Positions 1 through 6,334 of a stretch of 32,682 nucleotides of DNA are shown in pieces. Source of the stretch: Bacteroidales bacterium Bact_11 (lineage in GTDB: Bacteria; Bacteroidota; Bacteroidia; Bacteroidales; UBA932). The stretch is from NCBI GenBank assembly GCA_001603505.1, contig LUZC01000019.1, positions 1 through 32,682 on the forward strand. Direction: 5' to 3'. The translations under genes and the position numbers were made by a program. Below the pieces are notes generated by a model that was given only the letters and a program-made list of their open reading frames with translations, was not told where the DNA came from and ran no database searches. Within the stretch, counting starts at the first letter, position 1; each line of letters starts with the position of its first letter.

Positions 1-76
1 CCGCGCGGATGGCGGCATTCATGCCCGGTGCGTCTCCGCCCGACGTTAGGATGCCGATGGACAGGATTTCTTTCAT
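1..76 (-). CDS. pfkA: 6-phosphofructokinase, N-terminal fragment (cut by window edge)
   Basis: Reading the minus strand from an ATG at 76 gives MKEILSIGILTSGGDAPGMN and then AAIRA before the window ends. The GGDAPGMNAAIR block is the N-terminal ATP-binding glycine motif of bacterial ATP-dependent 6-phosphofructokinase, which phosphorylates fructose 6-phosphate in glycolysis. Only about 25 residues are visible, so active-site residues further on cannot be checked. The start lies 28 bp after the stop of the radical SAM gene on the same strand, so it may be read from the same transcript, although a separate promoter cannot be excluded. The family call is firm despite the short length because this motif is very characteristic. 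Confidence 0.85.
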   Translation of the reverse strand, partial: MKEILSIGILTSGGDAPGMNAAIRA

Positions 77-104
77 CGTCTCTGAATCGTTTGAAAAGAT
101 AAAG

Positions 105-1127
105 TTAACGATTTTCTAGAGAAAGTAGCGGATCCGCCTCGGAAAAAGTGCCAAACACCTGTTCCGACGCAGCGCGGCATCCGCCGTTGCAGCGCTGAAG
201 CAGCGCGCAATCCTTGCAACGGTCCGGCACGGCGGAATATCGGGCGATGGCGGCCGGATCGGAAAGGATCTCCCCCAGCGGCCGATCGTAGATATTGCCG
301 ATGGCATAGGGAGAATGATTGCAGAAGCGGACTTCCCCGCGATAATTCAGGGCGACGGGACGGCGGTTGAAATCCGTGCTGCACCACGTGAACTGGACGT
401 GGGGATACGCTGATGGATCCAGCAGGCAGGCAGGCGTGCAGACACCGCTGACGAAACGCATGTCGGGATGAGCGGCGCCGAAAGCATCTACATCCGCAAA
501 GGCGCGACGCAAGGTGATAAGGTCCAGCACGAGCTCTTCCGCGTACTTCAAGCCCATCCCGCCCAGGTTGAAGCGGTTGACCATCACACGAGAGACGCCG
601 AGGCTGCGGATCAGGTCGAGGGTCTCGGGGATGCCGGGTGCATTGACTTTCGTGATGACCAGCACGGCGAAGGCGCCGCGGGGCATGACGGACGCCACGC
701 GTTCCAGCGCTGCGGTCGCTTTCTGCCAGGAGCCGGGCAGCTGGGTCAGATACTCATGGACCGCTGCTTCGGCGCTCAGGATCGGAATCTGGATGGCGCC
801 CACGCCCAGGCTGTTGAAATTGTCGATGGCGTCGGAAGTGAGCAGCGTGCCGTTGGTCAGCACGTTGACGTGGCTGCCCTTGAAGCGCGCCTGCAGGGCC
901 AGGTCGTGCACGTTGCGCAGCAGCATCGGCTCTCCGCCGGAGAAAGAGACCGTTCCGACACGGACCTGGGAGAGCAGTTTCCGGAGGGTTCTGCGTGCAA
1001 GCGACGGATCGGGAGCGGGAAGCGGCGCAAGGCCATCCCGCCAATGATTATAACAGAACCTGCAACACTGGTTGCAGGCTTCCGTCAACTCGAAGACAAC
1101 ATTGTCGATGTGCAGGCGCTGCCGCAT
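105..1127 (-). CDS. Radical SAM/SPASM domain protein, partner of the adjacent small lipoprotein
   Basis: A 340-residue radical SAM enzyme. The [4Fe-4S] motif CX3CX2C is formed by C18, C22 and C25 (EACNQCCRFCYNHW, with an additional C21), followed by SFSGGEP, the SAM-binding GGE motif. The C-terminus carries a SPASM-type auxiliary cluster region with C249, C269, C304, C307, C313 and C317 (CKDCALLQRCNGGC). SPASM enzymes usually modify ribosomal peptides or protein side chains. Its start codon shares one base with the stop of the upstream gene (TGATG), so the two are translationally coupled. From memory, Bacteroidales genomes carry a conserved pair annotated as a TIGR04133-family radical SAM/SPASM protein plus a 'radical SAM-associated putative lipoprotein'. 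This gene fits that enzyme by size and neighbour, but the assignment was not checked. The substrate is unknown. Confidence 0.88.
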   Translation of the reverse strand: MRQRLHIDNVVFELTEACNQCCRFCYNHWRDGLAPLPAPDPSLARRTLRKLLSQVRVGTVSFSGGEPMLLRNVHDLALQARFKGSHVNVLTNGTLLTSDAIDNFNSLGVGAIQIPILSAEAAVHEYLTQLPGSWQKATAALERVASVMPRGAFAVLVITKVNAPGIPETLDLIRSLGVSRVMVNRFNLGGMGLKYAEELVLDLITLRRAFADVDAFGAAHPDMRFVSGVCTPACLLDPSAYPHVQFTWCSTDFNRRPVALNYRGEVRFCNHSPYAIGNIYDRPLGEILSDPAAIARYSAVPDRCKDCALLQRCNGGCRAASEQVFGTFSEADPLLSLENR

Positions 1128-1678
1128 CAGAGGATGGTGATGGAGGCTTTCCCGACTTCGGATTCCTTCTCGTTTCCTTCGCTGTCCTTGTAAACACTGG
1201 AGACCGTCACCGTGGCGGCACCCTTGTGGTTCGTCGCCGCGAGGGTCACTTCGAAGGTGTAGGGCGAAACCATTTCATCGGGTATCGTGAACGAGGCCGT
1301 TTGGATCAGGGGAGATTCCTGTGCATCGGCCGTGATCCGGCAGCGGTAGTTCTTGTACGAAGGCCATTCGAGGCTGATCACCAGCACGTCGCCCGGCTTC
1401 AGCCGGGTTCCGCCATAATCCTTCACCGACACGGAGAACACGTCTGACACGACAGCCATATCATAGCACGTGACCACCGGTTCGTAGCAGGTGACCCAGA
1501 ACGGGCCTTCGCAGGACGCGGCCGAAAACATGGCCCACGACGTGAGCAGGATGCCGCCCAGCTTGTACTTGGCCCGCACCGCCTTGGCGCTTTTCCCTTT
1601 GGAGATGAACGCCCAGAGCGAAACGCCCAGGAACGCGGCGCCTGCCGCCAGATAGATGATCAGGTACTTGGTTTTCAT
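1127..1678 (-). CDS. Radical SAM-associated putative lipoprotein
   Basis: A 183-residue protein with two hydrophobic segments. Residues about 5-25 form a first membrane segment. A Lys/Arg-rich loop (about 27-39) follows, then a second hydrophobic stretch (about 40-55) ending in SAASC at C56, which resembles a lipobox cysteine. After it comes a short Cys/aromatic stretch with C64 and C71 (EGPFWVTCYEPVVTCYDM), then a beta-rich soluble domain. It lies directly upstream of, and overlaps by one base, the radical SAM/SPASM gene. The layout (membrane or lipid anchor, short Tyr/Cys region, beta-sandwich-like tail) matches my recollection of the 'radical SAM-associated putative lipoprotein' family of Bacteroidales. 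It is the best candidate for the enzyme's substrate, but this is inference. It may simply be a membrane-anchored partner. Confidence 0.7.
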   Translation of the reverse strand: MKTKYLIIYLAAGAAFLGVSLWAFISKGKSAKAVRAKYKLGGILLTSWAMFSAASCEGPFWVTCYEPVVTCYDMAVVSDVFSVSVKDYGGTRLKPGDVLVISLEWPSYKNYRCRITADAQESPLIQTASFTIPDEMVSPYTFEVTLAATNHKGAATVTVSSVYKDSEGNEKESEVGKASITIL

Positions 1679-1698
1679 GGTTTGTGGCTTCTATTTTA

Positions 1699-1706
1699 CA
1701 AAGTTA
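1699..1706 (-). promoter_or_regulatory. Promoter -7 box for the lipoprotein/radical SAM operon
   Basis: The minus strand reads TAACTTTG, an exact match to the Bacteroidetes -7 consensus TAnnTTTG. It lies 20 bp upstream of the ATG at 1678. No clear -33 TTTG was seen at the usual 19-21 bp distance. Confidence 0.55.
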
Positions 1707-1760
1707 TGCATTTTCACTGACATTCTGGTGCTTATTACAAAAAAAGAACCAGAGATTGAC

Positions 1761-1768
1761 TATCTTTG
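1761..1768 (+). promoter_or_regulatory. Promoter -7 box for the phytase-like lipoprotein
   Basis: TATCTTTG matches TAnnTTTG exactly. Transcription would begin only a few bases downstream, so an upstream TTG at 1766 cannot be the start codon. ATG 1775, 1778 or 1790 remain possible, and 1790 gives the cleanest signal peptide. No good -33 element was seen. Confidence 0.55.
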
Positions 1769-1789
1769 CAAGGAATGATGCGTTTTCCG

Positions 1790-2785
1790 ATGACAAAACA
1801 CCTCCTGTCGATTCTTTGGGCCGCGCTCCTGGCGACCGTACTGGTTTCGTGCGGGCCGACGCGGCGCATGACGACCGCCTCGTCCGTCGAGACGAAGGCG
1901 ACCGTTTCCCCGGCCATCGCAGCAGGGCAGTACTCGGGCATCACCCGCATCTCCGACAACCACTACGCGGTGGTCGACGACAAGTTGCGTGGCGGCGGCA
2001 TCGTTTTTTTCACGGTCGAAGTGAATCGGGCAAACGGAGAAATCGGGCGAGTGCAGGCGATGGTTCCGCCTGCCACGAAGCTTTCCAACGTATCGGGGCG
2101 GGATTGCGAAGGCATTGCCTTTGCCGACGACAAGCTTTATGTATCGGCCGAATCCGACCAGTCCATCCGTGAATATGACCTCTCCGGCAACGAAACGGGA
2201 CGCTGCTTCACCATCCCGAAAGAAATGGCCGTGGAAAGCATCCACCCCAACGCCGGATTTGAAGCGCTCACCTACAGTGCGTCCACCCGGCATTTCTGGA
2301 CCACGACGGAACGCCCGCTCCTGAGCGATACGGTCGTCCCCCGGCTCCACAGGCTCCAGCGGTTCAATGCATCCTTCCAACCGGATGCACAGTACCTGTA
2401 TCAGATGGATGAGCCGCTCAAATCGTCCGACGGCACGCGCGCCTATATTCACGGCATCCCCGCCCTCGCGGCGCTCGACGACGGGAGCCTGATTGTCCTG
2501 GAGCGCGAAGTGTACGTTCCTGCCAGTTTGATGCGGGCCATCAGCGAGACAGTGTCCGTCACAAATCTCTATCAAGTGAACCCGACCGGCGACGGGAAAA
2601 GCATCCTCCCCAAGCGCCTGCTGGCAGAATTCTCGACGGGAGCGGCCAATCTGGCCAATTATGAAGGCATGTGTCTCGGCCCCGTGCTGCAGGACGGACG
2701 CCGGACCCTCATCTTGATCGCCGACTCGCAAGGCGGTTACGGCGGATTGACGCGGGAATACCTGAAGGTCATCATCCTGCCTTAA
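1790..2785 (+). CDS. Esterase-like phytase-family (PF13449-like) lipoprotein
   Basis: About 331 residues from the chosen ATG at 1790. The N-terminus MTKHLLSILWAALLATVLVSC is a typical SPII signal with lipidation at C21, so the mature protein is probably a periplasmic or surface lipoprotein. The body shows YSGITRISDNHYAVVDD, GRDCEGIAF and AGFEALTYS, then LANYEGMCLG and ILIADSQGG near the end. These are the recurring acidic blades of the 'esterase-like activity of phytase family' beta-propeller domain (PF13449). True substrate specificity in that family is poorly known and phytase activity should not be assumed. The promoter -7 box at 1761-1768 rules out a start at 1766. In-frame ATGs at 1775 and 1778 are alternatives. 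It is convergent with the acyltransferase gene, with only 13 bp between the stops. Confidence 0.75.
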   Translation: MTKHLLSILWAALLATVLVSCGPTRRMTTASSVETKATVSPAIAAGQYSGITRISDNHYAVVDDKLRGGGIVFFTVEVNRANGEIGRVQAMVPPATKLSNVSGRDCEGIAFADDKLYVSAESDQSIREYDLSGNETGRCFTIPKEMAVESIHPNAGFEALTYSASTRHFWTTTERPLLSDTVVPRLHRLQRFNASFQPDAQYLYQMDEPLKSSDGTRAYIHGIPALAALDDGSLIVLEREVYVPASLMRAISETVSVTNLYQVNPTGDGKSILPKRLLAEFSTGAANLANYEGMCLGPVLQDGRRTLILIADSQGGYGGLTREYLKVIILP

Positions 2786-2798
2786 GCAGGGACTCCCC

Positions 2799-3917
2799 TC
2801 ATTTCTTTTTCTCTCCGAAGACGCACCACCGGATGAACGGGATGCGGTGCAGGATTTCGTAGATCAGCGGCGAAAGCGTGAACACGGCGACGGTCAGGAT
2901 CACGTACATGGCCCACGGCGGAAGCTGGGTATGCATCTTCATCATGTAGCCCAGGCTGGCGACGACCAGGTAGTGCACGATATACAGGCCGAAACTGGTG
3001 CGGGTCATGTAGCCCGCGAACTTGCCGGTACCGTTGAAGGAGGCCTGGAACCAGCCCATCAGGCCCAGGCACGCGAGCCAGCCGTAGAGGCAGGTGAGCG
3101 GGCTTCCCAGATACTGCGGCGAAGTGTTGTCCTGTCCCCAGGTGGTGACGATCAGCGCCACTCCGGAGACCACGGCGCAGGCCAGCATCGGAATCCACGC
3201 CTTCTTCACCTTTTCCTGCACTTCATCATGCGAGAACACGAACCAGCCCAGCAGGAAAGGAATCAGGTAGAACAAAGGTTTGTAAAGATTCAACAGGCCG
3301 TCGGCGCTTTGCGGGCGGGGGTTCTTGATGAGCGTCTGCTCGCCGGCCCAGAAGAGCACGCCCAGCAGGAGGATCCACACGATGGCAGCCTTGCCGCTGA
3401 ACGCGCGGCCACACCAGTTGTAAAACCGGTCATTGCGGTCGAGCGCACGCACCAGCAGCAGCACCAGGCACAGCAGCCACAGCAGCTGGATGAACCAGAG
3501 CGGGCCGATGCCGCTGACGGCCATGATCCCGTACTTTATCGGACCGGGCACACCGTCGAATACGCCCTGTCTCTGAGCCACGACGGTATTGAAATAGCCC
3601 ACCATCCAGTGGAACACGAACAGGCCGATGGTGCCGGGCACAAGCAGCTTGCGCGTACGGGCCTTGAACCACTCCTTCGCGCTCTGCTTCTCCAGCGCAT
3701 AGCGGGCGCTGATGCCGGCCAGCAGGAACAGCAGCGGCATGAACCAGGGATACAGGATGTACATCACCACATCCTGATACTGCTGCACCTGCGGGAATTC
3801 ACCGAAACCGCCGATGCCACCGAAAACGCCCTTGTTGTTGTAAAAATAGAACACGTGGTAGAGCAGCACCAGGAGCACCGTCATCCAGCGCAGGTTGTCG
3901 ATCCAATGCTTTCTCAT
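2799..3917 (-). CDS. Membrane acyltransferase, AT3 family
   Basis: A 372-residue polytopic membrane protein. It opens with IDNLRWMTVLLVLLYHVFYF, the first helix of acyltransferase-3 (PF01757) proteins with the conserved histidine, and continues with about ten hydrophobic segments (FMPLLFLLAGISARYAL, GPLWFIQLLWLLCLVLLLV, YLIPFLLGWFVF, SFGLYIVHYLVVASLGY and others). These enzymes usually move acetyl or other short acyl groups onto exported sugars or lipids. The start is set at 3917 (MRKHWIDNLRW). An in-frame ATG at 3944 lies so close to the -7 box at 3946-3953 that it would be at or before the transcription start. The gene is divergent from the first GH3 operon. An acyl-adding enzyme beside several esterases is notable, but a functional link is not shown. 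Confidence 0.82.
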   Translation of the reverse strand: MRKHWIDNLRWMTVLLVLLYHVFYFYNNKGVFGGIGGFGEFPQVQQYQDVVMYILYPWFMPLLFLLAGISARYALEKQSAKEWFKARTRKLLVPGTIGLFVFHWMVGYFNTVVAQRQGVFDGVPGPIKYGIMAVSGIGPLWFIQLLWLLCLVLLLVRALDRNDRFYNWCGRAFSGKAAIVWILLLGVLFWAGEQTLIKNPRPQSADGLLNLYKPLFYLIPFLLGWFVFSHDEVQEKVKKAWIPMLACAVVSGVALIVTTWGQDNTSPQYLGSPLTCLYGWLACLGLMGWFQASFNGTGKFAGYMTRTSFGLYIVHYLVVASLGYMMKMHTQLPPWAMYVILTVAVFTLSPLIYEILHRIPFIRWCVFGEKKK

Positions 3918-3945
3918 ATTTTGTAAGGCTCTCTTTTTTGTCATA

Positions 3946-3977
3946 CAAAGGTAATAATTGTTTTGCATTCCGTTCAA
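3946..3977 (-). promoter_or_regulatory. Promoter of the AT3 acyltransferase gene (-33 TTG / -7 TACCTTTG)
   Basis: On the minus strand TTG (3977-3975) is followed by 21 bp and then TACCTTTG (3953-3946). This matches the Bacteroidetes promoter layout TTTG-N19..21-TAnnTTTG. It decides the start codon of the acyltransferase at 3917. The -33 element overlaps the first half-site of the putative operator at 3972-3995. Confidence 0.65.
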
Positions 3978-3995
3978 TTGTTTGCCGGTCTGTTC
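3972..3995 (+). promoter_or_regulatory. Putative operator: two GTTC half-sites 20 bp apart upstream of the first GH3 operon
   Basis: GTTCAATTG begins at 3972 and a second GTTC at 3992, exactly 20 bp later. The 14-base block GTTCAATTGTTTGC (3972-3985) matches 13 of 14 bases of 29664-29677 in front of the third GH3. A related pair lies in front of the HTCS at 20986-21023. The second half-site is 34 bp upstream of the GH3 operon's -7 box. AraC-family regulators commonly bind direct repeats at about 20-21 bp pitch, and the local HTCS ends in such a domain. Binding itself is inference. Confidence 0.45.
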
Positions 3996-4025
3996 GCGGT
4001 GGTTTTTCTTTTGTGGGATTTCGCT

Positions 4026-4033
4026 TATCTTCG
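4026..4033 (+). promoter_or_regulatory. Weak -7 box for the first GH3 operon
   Basis: TATCTTCG differs from TAnnTTTG at one position and lies 22 bp before the ATG at 4056. No -33 TTTG is found at the normal distance (the nearest TTG at 4011 is only 12 bp away). A poor promoter of this sort is consistent with activator dependence. Confidence 0.4.
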
Positions 4034-4055
4034 TATCAGAGATACGAAACTCGAT

Positions 4056-6320
4056 ATGAACAACAACTTGCATAACCTTTGGATGGTGACCGTCGTGGCG
4101 GCGGCCGCCTTTTTTGTTTTCAGTGCCTGCGGACAGCGGTGGGAAGAACAGTCCGCTGACGGCTATTCACGCATTGTCCAGAAGGGAGGCCCGACGCTAG
4201 GCTATACTTCCGCCCCCATCCTGACCATACAGGGCTACGCCTACAAGGACCTCAACCGCAACGGGGAACTCGACCCCTACGAGAACTGGCGCCGCCCGGC
4301 CTATGAACGCGCCGTGGACCTCGCCAGCCGCCTCTCCATCGAAGAGATCGCCGGACTGATGCTCTACAGCAGCCACCAGGCCGTTCCCTCCGCCGAGTTG
4401 AGCGAAGCCCAGAAGAAGTTCCTGGGCGAGGACAACCTGCGCGCCGTGCTCGTAACCACGGTGGGCAGCCCGGAAATCGCAGCACGCTGGAACAACAACG
4501 TGCAGGCCTTCGTCGAAGCACTGGGCTGCGGCATTCCCGCCAACAACAGCTCCGACCCCCGCAACGAAACCAGCGCCACCGCCGAATTCAATGCCGGTGC
4601 GGGCGGGCAGATTTCCCTCTGGCCCACGCCCCTCGGGCTGGCCGCCACCTTCGATCCCGACCTGGTGCGGCGATTCGGCGACATCGCTTCCAAGGAATAC
4701 CGCGCCCTGGGCATCGCCACGGCGCTCAGCCCGCAGATCGACCTGGCCACCGAACCGCGCTGGAGCCGTTTCAACGGCACCTTCGGGGAAGATCCCGACC
4801 TCGACACCGACCTGGCCCGCGCCTATGTCGACGGCTTCCAGACAACGGAAAGCAGCCGCGACGGATGGGGTGCCGAAAGCGTGAACGCGATGGTCAAGCA
4901 CTGGCCCTCCGGCGGCCCGGAAGAGGGTGGCCGCGACGCACACTTCAACTACGGCAAATACGCCGTCTATCCGGGCGGCAACTTCCAGACGCAGCTGCAG
5001 GCCTTCGTCAAGGGTGCCTTCCATCTGAACGGTAAGACCCGCAGCGCCACGGCCGTGATGCCCTACTACACCATCTCGACCGGCATCGACCCCTCGGGCA
5101 AGAACGTGGGCAACAACTTCAGCCACTATATCATTACCGACCTGCTGCGCGATAAATATGGTTTCGACGGCGTGGTCTGCACCGACTGGAACATCACCTA
5201 CGACAACAAGGGCGTGGAGACGTTCGACGGCAAGTGCTGGGGCGTGGAGACGCTCTCCGTGGCCCAGCGGCACTACGAGGTGCTGAAGGCAGGCGTCGAC
5301 CAGTTCGGCGGCAACAACGACAAGGGTCCCGTGCTGGAGGCCTACCGGATGTGGTGCGAGGAATTCGGCGAGGATGCCGCCCGCGCCCGCTTCGAGCAGT
5401 CGGCGGTCCGCCTGCTGATGAATGTGTTCCGCACCGGACTGTTCGAGAATCCGTATGTCGATCCATCCACCACCGCAGCGCTGGTGGGCAATCCGGAATT
5501 CATGCAGGCGGGATATGAGGCGCAGCTCAAGTCGGTGGTCCTGCTGAAGAATCACGGGAATGTGCTTCCACAGGCAAAAGCAAAGGTCTATGTGCCGAAG
5601 CGGCACTATCCGGCGTTCGCCGGGCGGTTCGGACTGTTCGGTGCACATCCCGACTACTGGGCGCTGCCTGTGGAGCGGGAACTCGTCGAGAAATACTACG
5701 ACTGGGCCGAAACCCCGGCAGAAGCCGATTTCGTCCTGGTCTTCATCCAGGAGCCCTATTCCGGCACCGGCTACGACGTGAAAGACCGCGATGCCGGCGG
5801 CAACGGCTACGTGCCCATCAGCCTGCAGTACCAGTCCTACACCGCCGAATACGCCCGCGAAGCCTCGCTGGCAGGCGGCGACCCGAAGGAATCCTCCACC
5901 AACCGCTCGTACAAGGGCAAGACCGTCACGACCGACAACGTGGACGACCTGAAGAATCTCATTCCGCTGAGCATCGCCTGCCACGAGTCCAATCCCGCCA
6001 TCCCGGTGGTCGTGGTCATCTCCGCCACGCGGCCGTTCGTGCCCGCCGAATTCGAGCCCTACGCCGACGTCATCCTCGTGAGCTTCGGCGCACAGAACCA
6101 GGCCATCCTCGACCTGATAAGCGGCGCAGCCGAGCCGTCGGGCCTGCTGCCGATGCAACTGCCCGCCGACATGCGTACCGTAGAGGAACAAAGCGAAGAC
6201 ACCCCGCACGACATGCGCTGCCATGTCGACGCCGACGGCAACGCCTATGACTTCGCCTTCGGCCTCAACTGGAACGGCGTCATCGACGATGCCCGCACCC
6301 GAAAATACAGCAAGAAATAA
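4056..6320 (+). CDS. GH3 family beta-glycosidase lipoprotein with an EF-hand-like loop
   Basis: 754 residues from ATG 4056. The SPII signal ends at C25 (FVFSAC). Residues 65-76, DLNRNGELDPYE, fit the 12-residue EF-hand calcium loop (D1, N3, N5, G6, L8, D9, E12). The GH3 N-terminal barrel follows, with the GH3 Lys-His pair at K281-H282 (VKHWPSGG) and the catalytic nucleophile Asp at D377 (GVVCTDWN). The C-terminal alpha/beta domain spans roughly 490-740 and no fibronectin-III tail is present. GH3 enzymes release terminal beta-glucose, beta-xylose or similar units. It is the first gene of a three-gene operon, with 14 bp to the next gene. An upstream in-frame TTG at 3963 lacks a signal peptide context, and the -7 box at 4026 lies after it, so 4056 is preferred. 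Confidence 0.88.
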   Translation: MNNNLHNLWMVTVVAAAAFFVFSACGQRWEEQSADGYSRIVQKGGPTLGYTSAPILTIQGYAYKDLNRNGELDPYENWRRPAYERAVDLASRLSIEEIAGLMLYSSHQAVPSAELSEAQKKFLGEDNLRAVLVTTVGSPEIAARWNNNVQAFVEALGCGIPANNSSDPRNETSATAEFNAGAGGQISLWPTPLGLAATFDPDLVRRFGDIASKEYRALGIATALSPQIDLATEPRWSRFNGTFGEDPDLDTDLARAYVDGFQTTESSRDGWGAESVNAMVKHWPSGGPEEGGRDAHFNYGKYAVYPGGNFQTQLQAFVKGAFHLNGKTRSATAVMPYYTISTGIDPSGKNVGNNFSHYIITDLLRDKYGFDGVVCTDWNITYDNKGVETFDGKCWGVETLSVAQRHYEVLKAGVDQFGGNNDKGPVLEAYRMWCEEFGEDAARARFEQSAVRLLMNVFRTGLFENPYVDPSTTAALVGNPEFMQAGYEAQLKSVVLLKNHGNVLPQAKAKVYVPKRHYPAFAGRFGLFGAHPDYWALPVERELVEKYYDWAETPAEADFVLVFIQEPYSGTGYDVKDRDAGGNGYVPISLQYQSYTAEYAREASLAGGDPKESSTNRSYKGKTVTTDNVDDLKNLIPLSIACHESNPAIPVVVVISATRPFVPAEFEPYADVILVSFGAQNQAILDLISGAAEPSGLLPMQLPADMRTVEEQSEDTPHDMRCHVDADGNAYDFAFGLNWNGVIDDARTRKYSKK

Positions 6321-6334
6321 TCAATCATTTACCT

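Noticed and set aside
3963-4055. TTG start extending the first GH3 by 31 residues
   Set aside because: The extension precedes the -7 box and overlaps the divergent promoter; the ATG at 4056 begins a proper SPII signal.
3945-4073. Upstream starts extending the acyltransferase
   Set aside because: These codons lie upstream of the well-formed promoter at 3946-3977, so they would not be transcribed from it.
4197-6224. Open frame of 675 codons antisense to the first GH3
   Set aside because: It lies wholly opposite a clear GH3 with intact motifs. Its translation is low-complexity Gly/Val/His/Asp-rich, as expected from GC-biased codons read backwards.
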